Below are positions 21,801 to 29,588 of a stretch of 35,300 bases of DNA, piece by piece. This stretch comes from Nemertoderma westbladi. Lineage: Eukaryota > Xenacoelomorpha > Nemertodermatida > Nemertodermatidae. Under the pieces are notes generated by a model. That model was not told the origin of the DNA. It was given only the letters and a program-made list of their open reading frames with translations, and made no database searches. Location of the stretch: positions 1 through 35,300 of the forward strand of contig JAUCBJ010001470.1 of assembly GCA_032718475.1 (NCBI GenBank), read 5' to 3'. Position 1 is the stretch's first letter. The number at the start of each line of letters is the position of its first letter. A program made the position numbers and the translations under genes.

Positions 21801-24800
21801 GCACTATATCGCTGTACGTTTTATTAAAGAATTAAGCAAAAAAAGTACCAATTTAAGAATAAAATTAGGTATTACATGGGAAAAAAACGTAGAACATTTG
21901 TTTTTCAATATTCTCTCGACCATTTATTAACCTCGCTGACTGACGCTCGGTAAATAAAATGCCTCGAGAATATTGAAAACAAAGTTGTAATGTAATAAAT
22001 AATTATTTATTTATACTTTGAGTATTTTCTATTTATGTCGGGAAATAGCACGAAAGTAAAAGTATAAATACAACATAACTTCAATAATATCACTAATACA
22101 GACAAAAAGAGTAATACTAATAATACAGGTGAAAAAATCACTAAAAATGACAAATAGATATTTAACTTGTGAGCTTCACTTAACAAATTTTTCTTATATG
22201 ATCTACTTATTATTCTTGTATAATATTGTAATAATAATTATAATATTAATAAGTTAAAGTATCAACAAATATTCAAATATTTTTGTGACGAATATTCGAA
22301 TAGAACGGATCTACCATTCTCAAAAACTCTAGTTATGACTTAGGAATAGCAATGAATGCCTGTTCACCACAATGTATGATCTTACACAGTAAATCCTTCC
22401 ACCACCTTTCCAAAAGGAATACCTGTTCATTACCTACCTATCTCCATGGTCACATTAGCCGAACCCATTAACACTATATCTACGATGGTTTTGAATGCGT
22501 TGTTAGAAAGTCTTTCGGTAGGCGATATAAAGTTCCCGGCCGCGTTGTTTATAACCAAATCCGGTATGGAACCTAATGTTTCCTCGCAGTAATCCACCGC
22601 CGATTTAACTTCTTCCGGCCGCCTAACATCCGAAGGAATCGCTACAACCGTGTTCCCTGTGATTCCCGCAATTTCTCTCGCAGTTTCCTCCACTACAGAC
22701 TTGGTGCGACTAGTGATGAGTACCTTGGCCCCGAGTTGGGACAAAGTTAACGCCATCTGTCGGCCGAGACCGGTACCGCCCCCTGTAATGAAGGCTACGT
22801 TGTCCCGGAATGTGTCTGCTGGTAGCATTGTGTCCAGTTTAGGTTTGAAGGATTTCTTTACTACTGGAGGGTTGGATTTCTGTCTAAGTTGGTTTAATTG
22901 GATGTTGCTATTCCTCATCGGTAGAGGGGAAAGTCTCGGTAATAACGACATGATTGCTGAGGTAACAATTTACTGATTTAAAGGGAGATAAAATAGTCTG
23001 TATGATTACCGGTACTATAATGCAGTAATATTTGTACTGTGCAACTGTACTGCTTCCACTGTAGTATACCAGTATACTGTAGCAGGGGTGCATGTAAAGA
23101 GCGGACTGCGGACTGTGGACTGCGGATTGCCAAAATCCACGCGGTCAATTTAAATTATCGACTTCCAAACTAAGAATCCGTTCTTTGTTGTCTGGACAAA
23201 TGGCGGACTGAAGCCGGTAAATTTTAACCTGATTGGCTCAATCATTTACATAGGCTGAAAGGGAACTTAAAGAATGAATCATCCCATTGCAGCATTGGCT
23301 TTTAAATGTTTACCATTCAACACTGTCAGACTGTAATACAGGAAATAATTATCCTATACAGTCTGACAGTAATTACGTGGACTGTTGATTAAGGGGCTAC
23401 TACTAGCAACTAGTGGCGAACCTATTGAGGACTAGTGGCGAACCTATACCTCTACTGTAAATACAGTAGTAGGCTAATCAGGTAATATTTTCCTAAACTT
23501 TCACATCAAGGCACTCTCATCTTACGTAAGCCTGGATGTATTATAGTAAGTTTAGTTTTGGACGTTTAAGAATAGGCCTACTACAGTACTACACGTGCAA
23601 TACGCGGCCGCCATCGATTATGTTACTTATTATAGGCTACTTAGTTTTAGTTTGAAATAATCGAAAACTTCAACCGGCTGACCAGTTGCCAGTAGCCGGT
23701 AGGCCAACAGTACATGCCTGCTGACACGGCAGCTTAATTGATACCGCACCGGTAGTCCTACTTAATTACTTGCAGTATAATTATACTGTAGCAATGTTGG
23801 AATATTGTTCTGTTGTTTGTGTTTCCATCTCCATGCTGCTATGTGTCACAATTGTAGTAACTGAGTAATACTCCGACTCCGTACAGCCATACGCCTAACT
23901 CAACTGCAAGAGTACGGTAGTACAGTAATACAGTAACAGTAGTACGGTAACCCTTAAATAATAGGCCTTGCAGCACTGGCAGACTACGGTGTTTGTCACA
24001 GGAATTTAAAAAATATTACAAAATGTAAACCAAAGTCTGAATTGAATGAACACAGCAGTTTTTTTCTCTTACCGGTACTTCCAGATTTCTTATATTCACA
24101 AAGTTAAAAACATTTCAAATTTTTTCGAATGTGCACCAATCAATACCCACATCGCACCAACAGATACGACACGTAATAATAATTGACCAACTAAGAAAAA
24201 TGGAGGGAGATTTGAAACTCATTTATAGCGCTGCCCCTTAGTTCTTTCTGCATGAGTAATAATACTACTACAACAACAACTACTCACCACTCCTTTAGTA
24301 TAGTAGTACTTTACTTTTTACTCTTCTCCTATCCATGGCCGATTAATAAAAGAGATCCGATAATGTGTGGGGCGAGCCACGTAGTAGGCGAAGCCTTAGC
24401 GAACTGACACTGCTAAGGGTGAGGAGGGTCCGTGTGACAATTATATTTGCAATATATTTATCGTTCTCGTCGTTCGTTGTTATATTTTGACATGCTAATG
24501 ACTTTGTGATATTTCAAGCTGAGCGAGTTGAAATTGTAAGATGTCTGAAAGCGAAAATGGCTGTTTAGGGGGTCGCGGGGGGTTTGGTTATATTAAATTA
24601 CAATTCTTTATATTTTATAAACCTTTCAGGAATTGTCGCTCTATTGTTCTGCGGAATAGCCAACGCTCATTACACTTACCACAACCTATCCGCCGAGTCC
24701 CAAAGACGAACCTACCAATTATTCGAGGTGCTAAACTTCCTCGCAGAGAATGTTATCTTCTGTTACATGGGAGTTGCCATGTTTACATTCCAGAATCACA

Positions 24801-27800
24801 GATGGGATGGTGGCTTTATTGGAGGAGCATTTGTATCCTTTATATTCTCTTATATTAAATATATAATTTAGGGATTTTTAATAAAATAATATAATATTAA
24901 TTAATCATCACCTTGGTTTATCGCCTTCAAGCGTTCTTTATGTATTTTCACTTAACTTTTAGTTTCACTTTTCAGTTGGCAATAATAATAGGTCGTTTCC
25001 TCAACATTTACCCGCTGTCCTTCCTTCTCAATCTATGCAGACGTAGAAAGATTCCCTACAATTTCCAACACACAATGATGTTCTCAGGTAATTTACGTTG
25101 TTAGTTAATAGTTTGTTATCGTTTATAGGGTGGTCTTTAAGTTTTTGTAAGACTTTATCTTTAGTAACCTAGCGGCTGTGGTTGTATCCATTAGGTCTAC
25201 GCGGTGCAATAGCTTTCGCTTTAGCTATACGGAACACATCAACCCGTCCACGACAGACCATGCTGACAACAACTTTACTCATAGTTTTATTTACCGTTAT
25301 TGTCTGTGGCGGAATGATAGAAAACGTTCTGCGGTGGTTGCATATCAGGTACGAATAATACAGATTCACTCTCAGCAACGAAAGTCTGGTGGCAGTGTGT
25401 GGGGAACTCAGACACTTATTACTGACACAATTTTAATGTTCTATTCCCGGCAACATTTTTAAAAACTGTATTTGTTGTAAGTCACTTTTTGTTAAAGTCG
25501 TTAACAAAGTTAGTCGTTAAAGTCGTTTTTTGTTAACAAAAAAAGTAATGTTGAATTAAATTTCAAAGTAATTTCCATGATATTGATTTTTTATACCAGC
25601 TAGTTTTTGCTAATTTTTTTGTTATACAACACGTGTTAGTTATCAATTTTGATAACTATTTTTGTTCTAGAACACATTTTTTTACCATCCTACTGTCAGA
25701 AGATCAAATATTTGTTCTAGAAAAAAAAACCTCATAATAAAAGCCATTCATATGAAAAAATAATTTATCAAACTATATGGATACCCAAGGTGTAGTAATG
25801 CCCGGATTCACTATGAAGGAAGAAACTTCGATGGACTGAGAGAAGACTTACAACAAATAAAACGACGTTAAGTGGTGGCAAAAAGTAACATTTTTTGCGT
25901 TCCATTTTTATTTGTCTCGCTACGCTCTCCAAATAATATCGCTCGACAAAAAAAGTCCACTTTTTTGCCACCACGCAAATAGTTATTTATTGCAGCCCAT
26001 TTTTTATCTGAGACATATTTAATACTTTGTTTGATTTTATGTTTTAAATAATTGACCTGACTGCTGACATGTTAGGTTCTATTTGTTATTTTCTTGACCA
26101 CCAAGTATCCCGTTTAGTAATGAATCAGAGTTTCTAACAGAAGTTACTCCTTGTGGTTGGGTCTAACCCAATATTATACAGCCGCACATTTATCTGTTGA
26201 CTTTTTTTTTTTTTGTTCTAGAACTGGAGATGTTTCCACTGACAACGACCCTGATACACAGTTTCAGGCTGTACGTCTGGTAATTATAAATTTTTCTCAC
26301 TATCACTCCACTGTTGCGCATGATTGAATTTAATGTTGAATACTAATGATTAGTTGCCGTGGAGACTCGCTTTATCAACTCATTGTTTGTAAAATTGTTG
26401 GATATCGATTGAGTAAAGTTGAAGCATATAGTTGAGAGTATTAATTACAAGCGGGGTTATGAAGTATAGATAGATAGAATGGCCGAGGGACACATCCAAC
26501 GGAACGGTACACCGCGCCTGTGTACCGCAGGGCCAGCGGTACACCGCGCCTGTGTACCGCAGGGCCAGCGGTACACCGCGCCTGTGTACCGCAGGGCCAG
26601 CGGTACACCACGCGGTGTACCGCAGGGCCAGCGGTACACCACGCGGTGTACCGCTGGCCCGTATGTAGTTTCTCGTATGTAAATAGAGGGTCTCTTCAGT
26701 ATATTCGAATTAGTATGATTTCTTTAATTAGAATTCCATAAGTTTTATTCAATGTGCGAGAGAATATTGAATATTCATCATAATTAACTAAACGATCTGT
26801 TCCAAGTGCCACCAGTGTACTACATAGTACAAGTAAATGCAAATAACTTCTCCTAATTGTGAAACTTATTATAGGCTTTGTAAACAGCCCGATATCCCCG
26901 TTGGCGCACAGATTTAGCAATTTGAATTTCCCGCGCGGGCGCCATTCAACCATTTAATCTGTCCCCAATGAACCCCCTTGTGTAGGCCCATTATTTATTA
27001 TACCTCTTAAAATGTAAACTTAGTTTTACCTTCTCGTCAAAATTAAATTAATTTGAATTGTATAAGATAAGTTATTTAGTTAAAAATATACTTTTTTTCG
27101 TATTAAGGCGATTTTCACTTTTTATCCTGTTATTTTGTAAATATTAATATTTTTTTCTAAACTTTTCAAACTCTAAATATAATTCCTCACTGTCGTCGTG
27201 TTGCCACAATGTTGTTTGTTTTTGCATTTTTTAATTTTATTGTTAGTGTAAACAGAGAACAACTTCTTGTTATTATTGTTTTTCCCTTTACTGTAAACAA
27301 AGTGTTTATCTATAGTTCGCTTCTATTTATTTTCTGTAACAGATTGTTGTTTTTATTATTAGGCCTATTGCATTACCTTTACTTTAATTGGAGAGCATTA
27401 AGTCACTTAGAGAAGTAATATAAAGCAATATTATACTTTATATTACGAGTATGTTATATTCTACCACATCGCACGTATAATCTTTAATGTTTCGAAGAAC
27501 GATTCATATTAATTATGATGTTTTTTATACTTGGTGTTTCCGTTAGGCTGCCCGCCCAACCACTCAACCAACCCATTATTAGCGCCCCTTTGCGTCCGTT
27601 CCAGGAACCCGAACAACCCCCCAGCCAACGCGTAACCTACTACGAGAAAGCTCGACTCATCCGGGCCTGGTCCAACTTCGACCACAATTACGTCAAACCC
27701 ATTCTGACCAATAGGGGGGCTTCATTGAGTCAAACTCTACCCAAATGCTGCGCTCCTATAGCCAGACTACTAACTGTCAACCCCGGTGTAAGTAAACGAT

Positions 27801-29567
27801 ACCAGATCGTATTTATTGTACATTTATATATATTATTCCTCAATAACGAAAATATATTAAAAGTTAAATATTTTTGTTACTAAAAATTACAATAATATAT
27901 AATGAACAAGCCATGGTATCGGCACCGATAATAAAATAACTATTAAATTAATTCTGTACGTTAACTATTAATAAAATATTATGTTAAAATATCAGATCGA
28001 GTTAAAAACCAACATCTGTGGCCCAGTAGGTTAGACTGCGATGGTTGTTCGGACATTCAAGTAGATGGTACGTTGTGGCGTGATTTCCGCACAATTTACA
28101 GCAACAATCTGTGGAAGCAGCGTGGAACCCGGTAGTATTACATATTATATGGTGGAACCCATGGGCAGAATATCTTGTTATGACGTGTCTTTGCTTGAAG
28201 TTCGCCTTCGTCCAGTCTCGGCTTGTTAGAGCGGGTGTGTTCCAGAATGCGCTGTCAATTTCGGAAATTTTCGCTGTATTGATGTTTAAATATTTTGTAA
28301 ACTCCTCGGTCTTTAGCAATTTGTGGCTACTTTGGAGTTCTATTGATAGATTGCGTTCCTGCGCGATGGCGATGACCAAGCGATTATGTGTGTTTTTGTG
28401 TAGACCCAATACACGTTTTAGGTATGATGACTTTATTTTATCGAGAGTAAGGAAATTTGTAGCTGTGAGGTGCGGCCATATTATCCCGAGGCTGTATGTT
28501 ACACACGGCCGAATTTTCAGGTTGAACAGTTTTATTGCTGTCTCGAGTGATAACAGTTTGGGATCTTTAATCGAATGAACAGCCGAGAGCGATTTAGTTA
28601 CAATTTTCGATATATGCATTGTGAAGCAGAGTGTTGTTTGGAATATTACGCCAAGGTAGGTGTAAGAGTTGGAAACTTTAACTGTATCGTTGTTGTAATA
28701 AAATTTATCTTCTCTTGACAACCTCCCGCCCTTCCTAAACTTAATAATCTCGGTTTTGGTCAGATTAACCTGTAGTCCGTTGTGAGCCGCCCACTTTGCT
28801 GTTGCATTCAATGCTGTTTGAAGACCTTCTCTGGATTCGCAGTAGATAAGAAGGTCGTCAGCAATAATACTCGTCAGCTAAAATTACAATAAAAGTAGAT
28901 AAGGAAAAGTATCGGAAGTATCTATTCTGTCTGAGTGTGGGGCGAGCCATGAAGTAAGTGAGCTTAGCATACGGGTACCGCTGTTTCAACCCGTTGTCTG
29001 TCGGTCGGGCTGGCGGTCTGTCTGTCATTCTTTTGGCAAATGTTTGAAGTCTAATAACTTTGATGAAATTAAATCAAACTTGAGTAAAAACATGTATTAT
29101 TGTGTCGGAAATCTGAAATTTAAATTGCGTGGGAAGCAGTTGTTTTGCTATGTTCTAAAAAATAAACCATTTTTCGCCAAAGTCGCCATTTCTATTCTGT
29201 GTTTGGTCCCTGTCGGTTGTCGATACTATAATGGTAGATTAATTAATTTATTATAATTAATTAATTAATCGTCTTATTTTCGCAGCAAAATTCCTTCGTT
29301 GATTCCGATACTGAGATGATAATAGGCGACGAGGCTGGAGGCGATTCAGCTGTTAGTCAATGGAGAACCAATAACGACGCAGTTGGTAACCAAAAGGCCA
29401 ATCGGCAGCAGCAGCAGGGTCCCGCTATTGTGGACGTCCATATGGATAACAACGACATCGGCTTAGGGACTATTAGTAAAGCCAAAGTACCGGTAGACAT
29501 TATCGATACTCCAAACGAAACCGTCGCACCGCAACTCGACTTCTACAGTATCGGCGACGGGACGTAG
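15756..29567 (+). CDS. SLC9A6/7/9: Endosomal-type Na+/H+ exchanger (SLC9A6/7/9-like), complete 12-exon gene
   Basis: Gene-level entry. The product exchanges luminal protons for cytosolic Na+ or K+ and sets the pH of endosomes and trans-Golgi membranes. Twelve exons join with matching phases to 726 codons, close to the size of this subfamily. Features: a hydrophobic N-terminal segment (residues 13-31); TM2-like segment 92-111; a luminal loop with sequons N153 and N167; [20 protein letters not shown] in exon 4; [12 protein letters not shown] at 274-285; the transport motif [13 protein letters not shown] with N305-D306; GLRGA with R504 in the late membrane domain; then a cytoplasmic tail from about 553 with [11 protein letters not shown] and a Q-rich segment. 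The match to NHE6/7/9 rather than plasma-membrane NHEs rests on [20 protein letters not shown] and FDHNYVKP. The gene hosts the DECR1 gene on the other strand, three TE-like insertions and two minisatellites. Confidence 0.95.
16190..16255. repeat. GC-rich palindromic segment
   Basis: Interleaved gggatc/gatccc-type motifs (gatcgggaccgggatt, ggtatcccgg, cgggatcggggtcccg) that can pair with one another, in NHE intron 1. Possibly the end of an unrecognised transposon. Confidence 0.5.
16656..16905 (+). CDS. SLC9A6/7/9: NHE exon 2 (first core membrane span)
   Basis: Acceptor tttgaccgcag, donor TTACG/gtaaga; 250 nt, phase 0 to 1. It encodes a Pro/Thr-rich linker, then [20 protein letters not shown], a membrane span [18 protein letters not shown], and [10 protein letters not shown], which is characteristic of NHE6/7/9. 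The first half is markedly GC-rich. Confidence 0.93.
17195..17557 (+). repeat. Minisatellite of splice-acceptor units before NHE exon 3 (about 9 copies, 43 bp)
   Basis: Units read gctacatcccccag, then gtatgattatgggtgctata, then ctccgttat or ctctgctac. The AG positions are 17208, 17299, 17342, 17385, 17428, 17471, 17514 and 17557, mostly 43 nt apart; the second unit (17255-17256) reads cccccGGG and has lost the AG. The last AG is the functional acceptor of exon 3. The exon itself continues with the unit's sequence (GTATGATTATGGGTGCTATA .. GCTACATCCCC), so the repeat period includes coding bases. Because 43 is not a multiple of 3, only every third upstream acceptor would keep frame. Confidence 0.94.
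17558..17754 (+). CDS. SLC9A6/7/9: NHE exon 3 (luminal loop)
   Basis: It starts after the last AG of the 43-bp array, phase 1, giving [14 protein letters not shown], and ends HELEDM/gtgaga, phase 0; 197 nt. The middle part is a hydrophilic loop with two N-glycosylation sequons (NDS, NES). The start is chosen by phase with exon 2 and by the family sequence MVYG followed by I..LRY. Confidence 0.92.
17931..17952 (+). repeat. Poly(C) tract, 22 bp
   Basis: Uninterrupted C run ending 32 nt upstream of the NHE exon 4 acceptor; it extends the pyrimidine-rich region before that acceptor. Confidence 0.93.
17985..18139 (+). CDS. SLC9A6/7/9: NHE exon 4
   Basis: Acceptor tttgttatctag, donor GTTGG/gtgagt; 155 nt, phase 0 to 2. 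It encodes [29 protein letters not shown] and [15 protein letters not shown], the most conserved NHE6/7/9 membrane block. Confidence 0.96.
18140..18831 (+). other. NHE intron 4
   Basis: No coding signal. It contains gaacgtagcgagtgagtg near 18632, similar in style to the gcgag-containing foldbacks elsewhere in this gene. Confidence 0.7.
18832..19035 (+). CDS. SLC9A6/7/9: NHE exon 5 (ion-binding core)
   Basis: Acceptor gttgtattgcag, donor ACTAC/gttagt; 204 nt, phase 2 to 2. It carries [17 protein letters not shown] and [18 protein letters not shown]; the ND pair (residues 305-306) matches the conserved cation/proton-binding site of electroneutral exchangers. Confidence 0.97.
19036..19333 (+). 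other. NHE intron 5 with a dispersed repeat
   Basis: Contains tattgttttggttagaaaac at 19214-19233, a copy of a short dispersed repeat also at 6814 and 31658. Confidence 0.6.
19334..19581 (+). CDS. SLC9A6/7/9: NHE exon 6
   Basis: Acceptor tttgcatccctccag, donor TTTACAG/gtgagt; 248 nt, phase 2 to 1. It encodes [20 protein letters not shown], several membrane spans ([38 protein letters not shown]) and ends QFTG. Confidence 0.96.
19582..20127 (+). other. Start of NHE intron 6; DECR1 3' flank
   Basis: AT-rich with no exon of the host gene. On the minus strand AATAAA lies at 19959-19954, about 170 nt past the DECR1 stop, and is a plausible poly(A) signal for DECR1. Confidence 0.6.
20128..20597 (-). 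CDS. DECR1: DECR1 exon 2
   Basis: The acceptor on the minus strand is cccttacttacag; the first two bases GT complete a Gly codon and give [12 protein letters not shown], as expected for the family. It ends KVKGS and TAA at 20130-20128. It carries catalytic Tyr191 and Lys206. It is strikingly GC-rich (runs of GCC, CGG, GTC codons) compared with exon 1 and with the flanks. Confidence 0.94.
20128..22951 (-). CDS. DECR1: Mitochondrial 2,4-dienoyl-CoA reductase, nested two-exon gene
   Basis: Gene-level entry. The enzyme reduces 2,4-dienoyl-CoA with NADPH during beta-oxidation of polyunsaturated fatty acids. Two exons (22951-22438 and 20597-20128) join at a split Gly codon to 327 residues, close to the family's usual 335. 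The N-terminus (about 30 residues, rich in R, K, S, L, few acids) fits a mitochondrial presequence. SDR features: nucleotide-binding TGGGTGLG at 56-63, NNAAGNF at 135-141 (the DECR signature), Tyr191 and Lys206 with the expected 15-residue spacing, Ser202, [17 protein letters not shown], and a terminal KVKGS. No peroxisomal C-terminal signal is present, which supports the mitochondrial type. It lies inside intron 6 of the exchanger gene on the opposite strand. Confidence 0.95.
20873..21247. mobile_element. Foldback/MITE-like element nested in the TIR element
   Basis: The left end gaatacaccaccatgtcctg continues gaatata; the right end (21224-21247) is its reverse complement except for a 3-nt gap. 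About 375 bp, non-coding, with a G14 tract near the right end. Related ends occur at 12645 (ccatgtcccggaat) and at 32361-32411 (gctgaattacgac..atattccaggacatgg). Confidence 0.68.
21189..21202. repeat. Poly(G) tract, 14 bp
   Basis: Uninterrupted G run inside the foldback element in the DECR1 intron. Confidence 0.9.
21901..21981. repeat. Imperfect hairpin of about 80 nt
   Basis: The arms tttttcaatattctctcga and tcgagaatattgaaaac pair; the inner parts (catttattaacc with ggtaaataaaatg) pair imperfectly around a gctgactgacgctc core. Confidence 0.65.
22438..22951 (-). CDS. DECR1: DECR1 exon 1
   Basis: ATG at 22951-22949 opens [16 protein letters not shown], a presequence-like start. The exon ends ..NVTMEIG with donor ATAG/gtaggt, chosen because it gives phase 1 and joins exon 2 without a stop; the alternative donor 4 nt later (gtaatg) would create one. 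It contains TGGGTGLG and [15 protein letters not shown]. Confidence 0.94.
22952..24629. other. DECR1 upstream region within NHE intron 6
   Basis: No further exon. It is dense in tacagta/tactgta-type motifs between about 23000 and 23950. It also holds a 14-bp perfect inverted repeat at 23322-23370, a repeated ctagtggcgaacctat (23410-23450), and ggggcgagccacgtagtagg at 24370. The DECR1 promoter should lie near 22952-23200, but no core element is clear. Confidence 0.55.
23322..23370. repeat. Perfect-arm hairpin
   Basis: actgtcagactgta (23322-23335) and tacagtctgacagt (23357-23370) are exact reverse complements with a 21-nt, partly pairing spacer. Confidence 0.85.
24630..24832 (+). CDS. SLC9A6/7/9: NHE exon 7
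   Basis: Acceptor ataaacctttcag, donor GCATTT/gtatcc; 203 nt, phase 1 to 0. It encodes [41 protein letters not shown] and [11 protein letters not shown]. The AHYTYHNL and FLAEN blocks are diagnostic for endosomal NHEs. Confidence 0.97.
24976..25087 (+). CDS. SLC9A6/7/9: NHE exon 8
   Basis: Acceptor tttcacttttcag, donor TTCTCAG/gtaatt; 112 nt, phase 0 to 1. It encodes [20 protein letters not shown], then [18 protein letters not shown]. Confidence 0.96.
25195..25348 (+). CDS. SLC9A6/7/9: NHE exon 9
   Basis: Acceptor gttgtatccattag, donor CATATCAG/gtacga; 154 nt, phase 1 to 2. It begins [16 protein letters not shown], with the conserved Arg504, and ends with the last membrane span and [10 protein letters not shown]. 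Confidence 0.96.
25349..26221 (+). other. NHE intron 9
   Basis: AT-rich with no coding signal. It has a foldback at 25872-25974 (gtggtggcaaaaagt paired with cttttttgccaccac). Confidence 0.7.
26222..26279 (+). CDS. SLC9A6/7/9: NHE exon 10 (small)
   Basis: 58 nt; acceptor ttttttttgttctag, donor CGTCTG/gtaatt; phase 2 to 0. It encodes [19 protein letters not shown], the start of the cytoplasmic tail. Confidence 0.88.
26505..26661. repeat. Minisatellite, 31-32-bp unit, 5 copies, with perfect palindrome
   Basis: Units start cggtacaccgcgcctgtgta and end ccgcagggccag; starts at 26505, 26537, 26569, 26601 and 26632. The last two have ggtacaccacgcggtgtacc. The end forms a perfect 16-bp inverted repeat with a 4-nt loop (26625-26640 and 26645-26660). 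In NHE intron 10. Confidence 0.92.
26662..27604 (+). other. Rest of NHE intron 10
   Basis: AT-rich. An open frame continues upstream of exon 11 from about 27515 (..[20 protein letters not shown]), but it does not match the phase of exon 10 if spliced at the gttag acceptor at 27546. Confidence 0.65.
27605..27787 (+). CDS. SLC9A6/7/9: NHE exon 11 (cytoplasmic tail)
   Basis: Acceptor cctttgcgtccgttccag is chosen for phase 0 with exon 10; donor CCCGGT/gtaagt; 183 nt. It encodes [20 protein letters not shown], then [18 protein letters not shown]. The WxNFDHNYxKP block is the conserved tail motif of NHE6/7/9. Confidence 0.9.
28002..28877 (-). mobile_element. Non-LTR retrotransposon RT fragment (family 2), in NHE intron 11
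   Basis: The minus-strand open frame runs from after a stop at 28880 to a stop at 28002. It starts [16 protein letters not shown], with the RT active-site ADD, then [15 protein letters not shown] and YLGVIF, the region after the catalytic domain. It ends with a cysteine/histidine cluster ([18 protein letters not shown]) typical of the C-terminus of some LINE polyproteins. It is 5'-truncated but uninterrupted for about 290 codons, so it is younger than the family 1 copies. It lacks an endonuclease domain. Confidence 0.85.
28878..29285 (+). other. Rest of NHE intron 11
   Basis: Contains ggggcgagccatgaagtaag at 28937, a copy of the dispersed motif at 24370, and a ctgtctgtc-type run. No coding signal. 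Confidence 0.6.
29286..29567 (+). CDS. SLC9A6/7/9: NHE exon 12 (C-terminus)
   Basis: Acceptor cgtcttattttcgcag, phase 0; 93 residues and stop TAG at 29565-29567. It is acidic, with [18 protein letters not shown], a short Q run (RQQQQG), and ends YSIGDGT. The acidic DSD-type stretch after the CCxPIAR block is usual for this subfamily. Confidence 0.93.
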   Translation, partial: QNSFVDSDTEMIIGDEAGGDSAVSQWRTNNDAVGNQKANRQQQQGPAIVDVHMDNNDIGLGTISKAKVPVDIIDTPNETVAPQLDFYSIGDGT

Positions 29568-29588
29568 GGAGTTCGAGGGGATCTTTAT

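Larger units (their letters stand above)
20811..22336. mobile_element. TIR element filling most of the DECR1 intron
   Basis: The left end ATAACTAGAGTTTCTGAGAA (20811-20830) is matched by its reverse complement at 22316-22336, with one mismatch over 21 bp. Clusters of attcgaat lie inside both ends (20833, 20851, 20869; 22299). Length is 1,526 bp, with no transposase frame. It also encloses the smaller foldback at 20873-21247. Confidence 0.65.

Noticed and set aside
26457-26741. Frames with repeated YRRASGTPR or GPAVHR peptides
   Set aside because: Product of the 32-bp minisatellite in an intron; both strands are open.
28111-28578. Plus-strand 155-codon frame
   Set aside because: Antisense of the retrotransposon fragment with RT motifs on the minus strand.
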